A DNA stretch of 64,000 bases, from contig OY992540.1 of NCBI GenBank assembly GCA_963921195.1, forward strand, positions 55,250,844-55,314,843, read 5' to 3'. The notes under the pieces were generated by a model that saw only the letters and a program-made list of their open reading frames with translations, ran no database searches and was not told the DNA's origin. Numbering within the stretch: the first letter of the stretch is position 1; each line of letters starts with the position of its first letter. This DNA comes from Pegoplata infirma (taxonomy: Eukaryota > Arthropoda > Insecta > Diptera > Anthomyiidae). Both the position numbers and the translations under genes were made by a program. This document shows positions 54,369-64,000 of the stretch, piece after piece.

Positions 54369-54976
54369 CACTCAAAATAATTACTCTGTTAAATACTCTG
54401 TAAAATGACTGTAATCTCAATTCGACAGATATTTGACAAAGTTATCTGTCGAAATACAGATTTTAAGAAAATACTTCGTATTTTCTTGTGACCGAAAAAC
54501 AAAATTTTGTAAAATTATAGTTACTCGCTAAAAACTTGTAATTTTCACAAAAATAAAAAAGTAAATTTACAATTTGGAAGCATTAAAGCGGGAAAATTTA
54601 ACAAAATTTTAATTTTAATTAATTTAATTTTAATTAATTTAATTTTAATTAATGTTTTTGAAGCAGAGAAGTTTTACTCATAAAATGGATTTAACTAAAA
54701 CTTTGTAAATTTACAGTTTTTTTTTGTAAAATTTTGAACTCATAAATGCATTTAACTAAAACTTTGTTAATTTACAGAGTTTTTTGGTAAAATTCTTCTT
54801 GGTTTTATCAGTATTTTACAGATAATTCTGTAAATTTACAGCTTTTTTTTATCGAAATCATTTTACAGAGTTTTCTTCGTAAAATAACAAAAAATCTTGC
54901 TGGTTGGAAATCTATGGTATTTTCTGCTGGCTCAGCAGAGTATCTCTGTAATTTAACAGAGTGATTATTTTGAGTG
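54369..54976. mobile_element. Foldback element, CACTCAAAATAATTACTCTG termini, copy 2
   Basis: 608 bp, same family as 13-802, flanked by TA (54367-54368, 54977-54978). Shares ACTGTAATCTCAATT...GACAGATATTTGAC-type blocks. Contains a 15-bp tandem repeat AATTTAATTTTAATT (about 54608-54655). Confidence 0.8.
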
Positions 54977-55135
54977 TATTATCTCTCTTTCAGTCAATAA
55001 TATGCAATATCTCAAGTGTAAATCTCGTTTTATGATTGCACTTCTGCACCAAAATGTCCTCACTTTTCAGATCACGTTTATACCCAACTTATTGTGGGCT
55101 GAAAATTCGTGTATTATTTGCTCTATTAATTACTA

Positions 55136-55518
55136 CACACAAAAAAAATTTGTCAAATTACTAGAAAAGTCTCGTAATCCCATTTCACCAATATTTGACA
55201 GTTTGCCTTGTTTTTTAACAAATCGAAATTTACATTTTTTTTTGTAATTTTACCTTTTTTTTTTGTAATTTTACAAATTTTCAAGATAATTTTACAAAAA
55301 ATCAAGTTAATTCACGAGAATTCCTTTTTTACAATTTTATTGGTAAAAAGCTTGTAAAATTACAAAATTATAGGTAAAAAGCTTGTAAAATTACTAGAAA
55401 TTTTCGTAAAATAGGAGGTAACAAAAAATTTAGTAAAATTACGAAACTTCTTTGTAAATTTTATCGTATCAAAAAATTTGTAAATTTACAATTTTATTGG
55501 TAAAAACCTTGTAAAATT
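55136..55518. mobile_element. TTGTCAAATTACTAG family element, right end missing
   Basis: CACACAAAAAAAATTTGTC after TA, AAATTACTAGAAAAGTCTCG, then TTGGTAAAAAGCTTGTAAAA repeats. It stops without the TTTTGAGTG tip. Confidence 0.7.
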
Positions 55519-55669
55519 ATATTTAATTTAATTTAATTTTTAACTTTAACTTCTGACTAAAATAAGATATCGCTTAGGTTTTTTTGTTTTGAAATATATC
55601 GAAGTTTATCTACTTTTGAATTAAATCGGAATAAATGCGAGCGTACTATTGGCAAAAAACTGGAGCCGG

Positions 55670-55790
55670 ATCTGCTGATCGCTGGGCTCCAACTTCCAAA
55701 CTTAAGCTCGAAAATACGTAAGCAATGACTATTTCAATGGCAATCGGTCCAGTACTTACTGATTGCCTGAATTATTTCCAAAAAATTTTC
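55670..55790 (+). repeat. Dispersed repeat shared with 26225-26345
   Basis: GGGCTCCAACTTCCAAACTTAAGCTC..., GCAATGACTA, CAATCGGTCCAGTACTTA, CTGATTGCC-GAATTATT align with the segment inside the TTA-flanked element. The function and extent are unknown. 55519-55669 and 55791-55956 hold nothing recognisable. Confidence 0.6.
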
Positions 55791-55956
55791 CAAATCTTCC
55801 ACTGTGGTGCGTTAATAATTATGTTAATGAATTGTATTAAACCCATGATTAAAACCAATAAAAAAAAATTAATTAACAACTAAATTTTTTATTTTGACAT
55901 CATAAGCCAGATTTTAATGTTTGTTAGTTCAGTTGTCACTGTCCCAAATAAATATA

Positions 55957-58898
55957 TGAGGCATTCCATGTCAAATCGGATACATTGAAATTTTTTTTTT
56001 TAGATTTTCCAAATTTGTTTACAGTTTTTAGTACCCTTCGAAAGCTCCTTCGTGGTAAATTTTCAGATTTTTTTGATTACCCGTTCAAAAGATATCAAAT
56101 TTTTAAAAATTGGTAGTTTGTTCCTTTACTCAAACTTCTTTAACTCATAACTTCTTCAGTAATGATCCAAATTTCAATTTTTTTTTCAAAATTTTTGTTT
56201 TTTTACGTACTTTAACAAAAAAAAATCCTAAAAAATTCTTAATAGTGCTCTAGTATGCGATTTTTAAGTTTTACCATTTTAATCTCATTTTTGAAAATGT
56301 TTGTACTCTTCGATTTTTTTGAATTTTTTTTTGTGTAAAACTTCTATCGATTCTACAAACATTTTCCCCAGGAGGATCGTGGGATAACGATTATTACAAT
56401 TTTTTAAAATTTTTTTAAAAAATTTTATTGTAATTTTCCAATCTTAAAATCATTTCTACTGCTGCAATGGTGCGTCATAGAGGGGTCATTTATAAGACCG
56501 ACCCCCCATTAATTTTTACGTCGTAACATTTCTTTGGAACAAACTAATACCCTATCTCCAATTTCTAAAGGAGCTCCCCCACAAAACGAAATTTTTTAAA
56601 ATTTGCTCCAACCGCTTTAACTGCCCTAATAGTGCCCTTAGAGCAACAAAATGTATGACCGACCCACAATATTTTTTAGTCCAAACATTTTCTCTGAACA
56701 CACATACCCTCTATCTTTAACTGTTAAGGCGGTCCCCATACAATTTTTTTTATTTTTTGTAAATTTGTTTTAATTAATCAGCTTCTACCGGTCCAATGGT
56801 GCGTCCGAGAGGGGTCATTAGTGAGACCTACCCCCATTTATTTTTACCCTACAACATTTTTTGAAAACATACCTACGCCCTATCTCAACTCCATAAGTAG
56901 GCTTCCATTCAAAATTAGATTTTTATAAAATTTGCTCCAACTGTAATTTGTATGGGAGCCTTCTTAGGGAGTGGAGATAGGGCGTAGGTATGTTGTAAAA
57001 AAATGTTGTAGAGTAAAAATAATTGGGGGTCGGTCTCACTAATGACCCCTCTCCGACGCACCATTGAACCGGTAGAAGCTGATTAAATGAAACAAATTTA
57101 CAAAAAATAAAAAAAATTGTATGGGTACCACCTTAACAGTTAAAGAGGGTAGGTGTGTTCAGAGAAAATGTTTGGACTAAAAAAATATTGTAGGTCGGTC
57201 ATGCATTTTGTTGCTCTAAGGGCACTATTAGGCAGTGTTGCCATTTTAGCCATTTTCCGGCTAGATTTAGCTCCTTTTGAACTCGTTTAGCCGGAGAAAA
57301 ATGCATTTAGCTCTTAGCCGTTTTTTTTAGCCATTTTCGATATTATTTTAGCAGTTTTTTAGCCATTTTTGAGTTCTTTGATTTAAAAGTAGTTTTTTTG
57401 TGTTTTTTATACTAAAATAAAGAATTGATTGGTTTTTTGTTAGAACAGATCAAGCAAAGGCCCCAACTTTATTTAATATAAAAGTTAAAGTTAAAAAATG
57501 TGAAAGAAAATTTAATTTTTAAAAATTACAGACATTTTTGTATTCTCGTACCGGTTTCAAACACTCCAGTTATAGTGTTATCATCAGCAGGATTTTTAAT
57601 CGGTTTGTTTTATTAATAGGTACTTGTTTTTCATACATCTTAATTTTAAATAGTCCCAGTCCGGTATCGATCCACATATATTTTGGTCATATTCATGCCA
57701 TTAACATTATACTAAACCATAAATCTAGCGATGCCCGATTCTCTGTTAAAAATACGGTAACGTTCGAAACTCAACTTTAAGACTGGTTGCTGAATCTTGG
57801 CATATATATTTATGTCATTCTTCTCGTCAGGTTAATCAAAAATATTTGGATTAAGTAAAAAAAAATTTTACTTTATTTTTTTTTTAATACAAAAATAATT
57901 AAAAAAAAAATCTTTCACTAAAAAAAAAAAATTTCTAGCCAAAATTTTTTTATTTTTGTTTTTGCATTAACAAAATGTAAATCATTTTAAAAGTGTCTAG
58001 TTTTTATCTAGAATAAGTCAAAATCGTATAAAATGTATAACAAAAGATCTTTTTGTTTAATTGTATGTGTAAAAATTAAACAAAATATAAATTTATAACA
58101 GTTGTTCTTAAAAAAGTAAAATATATTTTTTAGCCTTTTTTTAACCATTTTTTAGCCGTTTTTTAGAGGTTTTTTCGAATGAATTTAGCCGTTTTTGACT
58201 ACCAAGTTCTGGCAACACTGCTATTTGGGCAGTTAGAGCGGTTGGAGCAAATTTTAAAAAATTCCGTTGTGTGTGGGAGCCCCCTTAGAAATTGGAGATA
58301 GGGTATTAGTTTTTTCCAAAGAAATGTTAAGATGGAAAAATTAATGGGGGTCGGTCTTATAAATGACCCCTCTAAGACGCACCATTGGAGCAGTAGAAAT
58401 GATTTTAAGATTTGAAAATTACAATAATTTTTTTTAAAAAAATTTTAAAAAATAGTAATAATCTTTAACCCACGATCTTCCTGGGCAAAAAATTTGTAGA
58501 ACCGATAGAAGTTTTACTCAAAAAAAAAATTTTGAAAAAATCAAAGAGTGCAAACATTTTCAAAAATGAGATTTAAATTTTAAAACTTAAAAATCGCATA
58601 CTAGATTGCTCTTAAGAATTTTTTGGGATTTTTTTTTAAAAGTACGTAAGAAAACAAAAATGTTGAAAAAAAAAAAATTGAAATTTGGATCATTACTGAA
58701 GAAGTTTTGAGTAAAAGAAGTTTGAGTAAAGGCACAAGCTACCAATTTTTAAAAATTCGATATCTTTTGAACGGGTCATCAAAAAAATCTGAAAATTTAC
58801 CACGAAGGAGTTTTCGAAGAGTACTAAAAACTGTAAACAATTTGGGAAAATCTAAAAAAAAAATTTTCAAAGTGTTCGATTTGACATGGAATGCCCCA
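55957..58898. mobile_element. Giant palindromic element P3, TGAGGCATTCC termini, TA duplication
   Basis: Same family as P1. Tips TGAGGCATTCCATGTCAAAT and ATTTGACATGGAATGCCCCA, TA on both sides (55955-55956, 58899-58900). Both arms are long, with the turn near 56935. The right arm is interrupted by the hAT-like element 57233-58220. Removing that and one duplication leaves about 1.95 kb, close to P1. Confidence 0.88.
57233..58220. mobile_element. hAT-like element, CAGTGTTGCCA termini
   Basis: Tips CAGTGTTGCCATTTTAGCC and complement TTCTGGCAACACTG, flanked by CTATTAGG/CTATTTGG (7 of 8). The other arm of P3 shows the uninterrupted target. Both ends carry TTTAGCC(A/G)TTTT repeats. The 80-aa open frame 57538-57780 has no transposase-like motif. 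Confidence 0.9.
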
Positions 58899-58950
58899 TA
58901 TGTAGTTTTAATTGTTTACTTATTATTGCAAAAAACCTTATTATCGTAAT

Positions 58951-59434
58951 CAAGTGAGAATGCTTAATTCGGCAGTACCGAATCTTTTATACCCTTCTAA
59001 GTGTAAACAAATTTAATAAAAATTAGAGGGATGGGGAATGCGGCTTTTAACTACTTTCGCTTTGCGAAAAATAACAAAAATGTTGACATGCAACACCTTC
59101 CTCCTCGCGATAAATGTTTACTAATTGGTTTATTACGACATTTACGCTTAAATAATTCATCTTTTTAATAATTCATTTTATTCTAGGTCGATAAACTTCT
59201 TCTGCCACATTTTGTCCATTTGCGAACTTCATTAGCCTATTACCAAAACTTCATGGTATGTCTTTTGGGTATGGGCTACATCGTGGTTTCTACAGACAGA
59301 CGGACGGACATCGCTTAAATGCATTAGTCTTGGATCAATAATATAACTTAATAAGATTCATGACCAATATTTCAATGCGTTACACGCGGAATGACAAAGT
59401 GAATATACCGCCATACTTCAGTTGGAGTGTATAA
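58951..59434 (-). mobile_element. DINE-1/mini-me-like element G
   Basis: CAAGTGAGAATGCTTAATTC, hairpin TTCGGCAGTACCGAA, TATACCCTTC; a short AGACGGACGGACATCGC tract (59294-59310); and GCGGAATGACAAAGTGAATA, CCATACTTCAGTTGGAGTGTAT. Somewhat decayed. 59435-59591 shows nothing recognisable. Confidence 0.75.
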
Positions 59435-59591
59435 TAAGGCGGCGGGTTTCCCATAAATAATAAATAAAAGCAACCAGAGTAAAAATATTTTATTAATGTA
59501 TTACCACACAGGGAAAGTTTGAAAGTGATTTTAATTACTAAATTGCTTATATCAATAATTTTTGTATACTCTTCAAAGCGAAAAAGAAAAA

Positions 59592-60141
59592 AAATAAACT
59601 TTGTCAAATTACTAGGAAAAGTCTCGTAATCCCATTTTACAAATATTTGATAGTTTTCCTTGATTTTTAACAAACAAATTTCGATCGAAATTTACATTTT
59701 TTTTTGTAATTTTACAATTTTTTTGTTGTAATTTTACAAATTTCCAACATAATTTTACAAAAAAATCTAGTAAATTCACGACAATTCCTTGTAATTTTAA
59801 TTGCTTATTTACCAAAAAAACTGTAAATTTACAATTTTATTGGTAAAAAGCTTATAAAATTACAAAATTATTGATAAAAAGATTGTAAAATTACTAGGAA
59901 TTTTCGTAAAATAGGAGGCAGCAAAAAATCTAGTAAAATTACGAAACCTCCTTGTAAATTTTACTTGGTCAAAAAATTTGTAAATTTACAATTTTTTTTG
60001 TAAAAACCTTGTAAAATTACAAAATTATTGGTACAAAGCTTGTAAAATTACTAGGAATTTTGGTCAAATAGGAGGTAATAAACAAACAAAAAAAAAAAAA
60101 ATACAAGTTTTTCTTGAAATTTTACAAGTTTTTTTTGAGTG
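59592..60141. mobile_element. TTGTCAAATTACTAG family element, nearly complete
   Basis: ACTTTGTCAAATTACTAGG at the left (tip decayed), many TTGGTAAAAAGCTT(G/A)TAAAATTAC repeats in both orientations, and the right tip CAAGTTTTTTTTGAGTG followed by TA. Its CACTCAAAA-type tip places it with the other TTTTGAGTG families. Confidence 0.7.
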
Positions 60142-60143
60142 TA

Positions 60144-60686
60144 AAAAAAATTTGTTTGGTTGCAATTTTTGCAAAATTATTGTAGTATTTAAACAAAAAA
60201 TTGATTAGTGCACTAATAGGGTTGCCATGGTTATCATTTCATTAGGGTGTGTTTTTGTAAATGCAAACAACTCAAAAACTCTTAAAGTCGGTGCACCGAT
60301 TTTAATTCATAAAAACTATGAATATCAGACAAATTTTGTAAAAATTATTTAAAATACAGAAAAAACTTTTAAAATTTGGAAAATTTTAGAAAAGTTTTAG
60401 AAAAATAAAAAAATAAATATTAAAAATTCAGAATAAAAAAATTAAAAAAAATCTGAAAATTAAAAAAAAAAAATACAAGATTCTTAAATATTGTGTGATT
60501 AAAAATGTACATAATAGGATATACCTGTTTTTAACTTTAGAAGAATAAAAAAAAACATTTTGACTCGGAAACTCATATTTAATTACACAACTTTTTAAAT
60601 TATTTATGATTTATTGTTTTTAGAAATTGCAAATATATTTAAAGAATTTATAATTTCGTTTTATAAATATGCATTATATGTACAAG
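60144..60686. other. AT-rich stretch without recognised features
   Basis: Poly-A/T-rich. No gene or bounded repeat seen. Confidence 0.45.
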
Positions 60687-61848
60687 AGATGGGTACATGA
60701 GCAGATTAGAGCGTGATTCACTCGAGATCACTCGTGAGCGTGACTGAATTCAATTTTACTTAAGCGATTGTGGGAGAGTGTGAGTTGAAAAAAAAAAATA
60801 GTGTGTTTAAGTGTGCTTGAGTAAGATTTTTGCCCGAGTTAGTTTGCGTGCGTCGATTTTTATACCCTCCAACCACAGTATGGGGGTATACTCACTTTGT
60901 CATTCCGTGTGTAACACATCGAAATATCGGTCGGGGACCCAACAAAGTATATATAATATTGATCCATGATAGAATCTAAGACATTCTAGCGATGTCCGTC
61001 CGTCCGTCCGTCCGTCCGTCTGTAGAAATAACGATGCAGTCCAAACCAAAAGAGCTAGACCCCTGAAATTGGGCAAGGCAAGAATATCTATTATTTTACT
61101 GGTAAGGTTAAGTTCGAAGATGGGCAAAATCGGACCAGGGGGAAAAAAGTTCCCCCTTGAAGAACTAAAACGACCCCTGAAAAATACGATATTTTTACGA
61201 GTTTTTTTTAATTTTCGCTCAACAAATGTAACATTTGTATGCCATATTATGTTCATAGACCTGCGCTTGGACCAAGGGGGTTAGAAAATTCGATTTTTTT
61301 CAGGCCGCCTCCCTTTGGGGGCGTGGATATAGAAATTTATTTAAATTAACGATAAAAAATTATTATTTAAGCGTAAATATTATAAACAAATAATTTTTAA
61401 ACATATATAACAGGGGTACAGGTGTCCCCCACCAACTGCGCTGACCCTCCCCCCCACAAAAAAAAAAACGACGCCCCTGCGATTTTTTTTTTTTTTTAAT
61501 TTTAAACGTGTTGGAGGGTATAAAAGATTCGGCACAGCCGAATTTAACACTCTTACTTGTTTTGCGTGAGATTGCGTGATTTTTTTTGAAAAATTGAAAA
61601 ATTTCGCTGAACTTTAAATTTTTCTTTAAATTTCGTAAGATTTTTGAAATTTAAGTTTTTTCATTTTTTTTTAATAAATAAGAGTTTCGTGAGTGTAAGT
61701 GCAAGTGAGTGTGAGTTGTATTAAATTTACTCACGTAATTGTGCGTAAGTGTGAGTAGAACAAATATGCTCGTGGGTGCGCGTGCCTGATTCAAAAATGT
61801 ATGTCGTGAGTGTGAGTCAAAAATCGCTTACGCGCACATCTTTAATAT
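60687..61848. repeat. GTGAGCGTG-type repeat unit, interrupted by a DINE
   Basis: AGAGATGGGTACATGAGC and GTGATTCACTCGAGATCACT at the left; GTGAGTGTAAGTGCAAGTGA, GTGTGAGT and GCTTACGCGCACATCTTT at the right. The outer GAGATG...CATCTTT tips are roughly inverted. Fragments occur at 33715-33830 and 49105-49215. Confidence 0.55.
60860..61559 (+). mobile_element. DINE-1/mini-me-like element F, full length
   Basis: TTATACCCTCCAACCACAGT, ATGGGGGTATACTCAC, TATCGGTCGGGGACCC, a (GTCC)n tract (about 60995-61021), CGGACCAGGGGGAAAAAAGT, a C9-10/A-run, GGAGGGTATAAAAGATTCGG, hairpin, CTTACTTG. It is the longest uninterrupted copy and a good reference. The 118-aa open frame on the minus strand is inside and has no coding character. 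Confidence 0.88.
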
Positions 61849-62075
61849 TTTTTAGCTGAAAGGGGTCAAAAAAGTTTTCTATTAGGTTTCAAAACGACTC
61901 TATTAAATTTTCTTGAAAATAAAAAATTTCTTTACCCTCACGCATCGCTGCTAAAGTAAAAACCCCCAAAAAAATACACATTTTATCTTATTTTAAGGCA
62001 GCCAAGTTTTTTTTGTTGGTGTTATCTTCTTGGAAAAATATGTCTTACCTGTCTAGACAAAATCACAGTCAAAAG
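61849..62075. other. Short stretch without recognised features
   Basis: Nothing supportable apart from the GTCAAAAG target duplication at its right edge (62068-62075). Confidence 0.5.
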
Positions 62076-63167
62076 TAGAGTTTGCAAATAATCGAGATAT
62101 CTCATAATCGCGATTACGATTAAAAAAATTGCCGTTAATCGCGATTACGATTAATCGAATTTTTTTAATAATTTGAGTTTCAATATCTTTAAATATATAT
62201 TTTGAAACTTACATTTAATAACGCATTTTTTAGAACAAAGACTATTATTTTTAAGAAATAAAATTAAAAGCTTTCGAACTTTCCCAGTAAAAATAATTTG
62301 AGATTTTGGCACCACAGTCTTTTTTTATACCCTCCACTTAGTGATAGAGGGTATATATAAGTTTGTCATTCCATAAAGTATATATATTCATGATGCCATA
62401 TCGATTTTAAGACATTCTAGCGATGTCCGTCTGTCCGTCTGTCTGTCTGTGGAAAATGCTGTCACGGACAAAATATTGCACACAGTTGACTTAAACTTAA
62501 CATATTTATTGGAAGTTCTCCCGAGAAGTTTGGTATTGCATTTGAGTGATATCGGTTCAGCGGTTCAAAAGTTATGACCGAAAATGTAAACACACCTCAA
62601 AAATTTTAGTACATTTAACATAACCTAAAAATACAAAATGCTTTAATTCGGCTTCTGGTTGACATATGTGAACATAATTGAACACCAAATGGTATTTAAA
62701 CCAGTACGAACATATTTTTTGACAAAAAAAAAAAAAAAAAAATCGCGGATTTTTTTTCAACAAATTTTTTTTCGCGGAAATTTTTTAAATTTTTTCAAAA
62801 GTAATTTCCTTTTAAATAAAGTTTTTTGCAATAAAAATAAAGAAAAATTGTAAACAATTTAAATGAATAATGGGCCAACCCATCAAAATTTTCCGTTCTA
62901 CTTAACATTCCAGAATCAAGGATTTTTGTTTGAAATTGTCCCGAAAATAATCGTTTTTAAGACTAATTTCATTTTTTGGCAAATAATTTTATTAGAAACT
63001 TCAAAATGGGTTTAAAAAAAATTTGAAACTGATTTAAATTCGTTATAAATATAATATATTTCATAGAAAATTTTTAATCGTAATCGCATGATTTTTTTGT
63101 CGATTACGATTACGATTAATTGGTGCGATTAATCGCGATTGCGATTTTAATCGTTTTGCAAACTCTA
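62076..63167. mobile_element. hAT-like element, TAGAGTTTGCAAA termini and ATCG-rich ends, copy 2
   Basis: Same tips and ATCG-rich subterminal clusters as 45999-48275, in the opposite orientation, flanked by the perfect 8-bp duplication GTCAAAAG (62068-62075, 63168-63175). A DINE fragment sits in the middle. No transposase. Confidence 0.93.
62326..62860 (+). mobile_element. DINE-1/mini-me-like element I, 3' end lost
   Basis: TATACCCTCCACTTAGTGAT, AGAGGGTATATATAAGTTTG, CATAAAGTATATATATTCAT, a GTCC/GTCT tract (62424-62451), then a body with GGTTCAGCGGTTCAAAAGTT and TCGCGGATTTTTTTTC. It lacks the hairpin and CACTTG end. Confidence 0.65.
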
Positions 63168-63175
63168 GTCAAAAG

Positions 63176-63596
63176 TATTGCAAAAAAAAATCTTTCCAAA
63201 TTAATCCACTTTAAAAAATTATGCTATGGTGAAAACTTCTTGTGAAACTTATAAAATATATTTTTTCAAATAGATAACACTTAAAAAGAAACTTGGTTTC
63301 CTAGAAATACCCAGAAAAAACTAGGTAATGAGTACTTATTCCAGAAGCGTATCCAGGAATTTTTTTCGCACGGGGCCCAAAAAAATGTTCAAATTTTTTT
63401 GGAGAAAAAAATTTTATTTTTGCACATATTTTGGAATTTGTTACGACCGTCAGATTCTGAATTACAAAAGATTAAAGTCATTATTTATGTTTATGATGCT
63501 GTTACGTATTTCTAAAGTAAACTCTTAGATTCCAAATCTCTTAGATTCTACGAAATTTCTTATAGAAAATTAAGCAATTTTCCTTGGGGCAGGTTA
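63176..63596. other. AT-rich stretch without recognised features
   Basis: CAGAAGCGTATCCAGGAATT...GGGGCCC near 63342-63380 resembles GGCGTATGCAGGACTG...AGGGCCC at 19081-19108, possibly the end of a dispersed element. The open frame 63328-63528 spans it and is not convincing. Confidence 0.4.
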
Positions 63597-64000
63597 CACA
63601 GAAAAAAATATTGAGGAAACAAATTTGAGTAATCACTTGTTTAATTTTTTAGAAAAAATTTGAGTAATTTTTTAATTGACGCTATTAAAAATTTACTCAA
63701 AAATTGAAAATAAAATTTGAGTAAATAATTTAATACAAATTTAATATTTTTTTTTTTTTTTTTTGTCTCTTGGTGTTTTGAATTCTCATTTAGTTTATTG
63801 TTTTTTGTATATGTATATGAAAGTTTGAAATCATCTTTATAAAATTTTACTTTGTCTTGAAGACATAAGTATATTTGGTAAAGTTTGTAAAAGCAATTTT
63901 TTGGAAAAAAAAATTACAAACTTTTTAAACTTTTTAAAAAAGTAATTTGATACATTTTGAGTAAATTTTTACTTGACACAATTAAAAAGTTACTTAAAAA
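63597..64000 (+). mobile_element. GAGTAAATTTTTAATTG foldback family, runs off the window
   Basis: Starts CACAGAAAAAAATATTGAGG after TA. Contains the modules TTTTTAATTGACGCTATTAA, AAATTTACTC and GTATATGAAAGTTTGAAATC, AGACATAAGTATATTTGGTA, and a further GAGTAAATTTTTACTTG at the window edge. Confidence 0.65.

Noticed and set aside
57538..57780. 80-aa open frame inside the CAGTGTTGCCA element
   Set aside because: No transposase motif and too short; non-autonomous elements of this size usually lack genes.
60900..61256. 118-aa minus-strand open frame with an Arg/Thr-Asp-Gly-Arg repeat
   Set aside because: Translation of the GTCC tract and body of DINE F; the same sequence recurs at 15057-15272 and other DINE copies.

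Overview
This is an extremely AT-rich, intron-bearing eukaryotic window from an insect, most likely a higher fly (Brachycera/Schizophora). The main evidence is the dispersed mini-me/DINE-1-type elements (TATACCCTCC...GGAGGGTATA ends, GTCC/GTCT tracts, a 3' ATTCGGC hairpin, a CACTTG end), which are a hallmark of Diptera. No bacterial features, no CRISPR array, no complete tRNA or rRNA gene and no intact transposase or reverse transcriptase were seen. Nearly all the long open frames are by-products of inverted repeats.

The only convincing genes are three tandem, same-strand, two-exon paralogs of a small secreted cysteine-rich peptide: copy 1 (exons 22215-22378 and 26915-26996), copy 2 (31395-31558 and 36953-37031) and copy 3 (44444-44607 and 45096-45216). 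In all three, exon 1 is exactly 164 nt, the intron is in phase 2, and the spliced proteins (81, 80 and 94 aa) align without a gap through Cys66-Cys68-Cys74-Cys80. Each has a signal peptide, a conserved acidic pro-region (NMELK...IDPLIAT), an invariant R54-x-x-R57 processing site and a short peptide of pattern N-C-x-C-x5-C-A-A-T-x2-C. The promoters share a TATA-like box, a fixed spacing and a TTAGTTT start-site motif. I do not recognise the family; an antimicrobial or other secreted effector peptide is an inference.

The rest is a dense, nested repeat landscape. 1-8.6 kb holds foldback elements, an ACCAATACC array and degenerate tandem repeats. 9.6-10.2 kb is a foldback element. 10.5-16.3 kb is one large TIR element filled with later insertions. 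16.5-21.9 kb is a tandemly duplicated AGTACT-rich array carrying two DINE copies. 22-45 kb is the peptide cluster, with the introns of copies 1 and 2 swollen to about 4.5 and 5.4 kb by insertions while copy 3 keeps a 488-bp intron. 45.6-51.1 kb is a four-level nest of transposons. 51.1-55.9 kb is mostly unrecognised AT-rich sequence with two inverted-repeat elements. 56-64 kb is a giant palindrome with an inserted hAT-like element, DINE copies and a second copy of the ATCG-rich hAT-like family.

Many elements could be bounded exactly by 8-bp target duplications (hAT-like) or by comparison with an empty copy of the same site elsewhere in the window.
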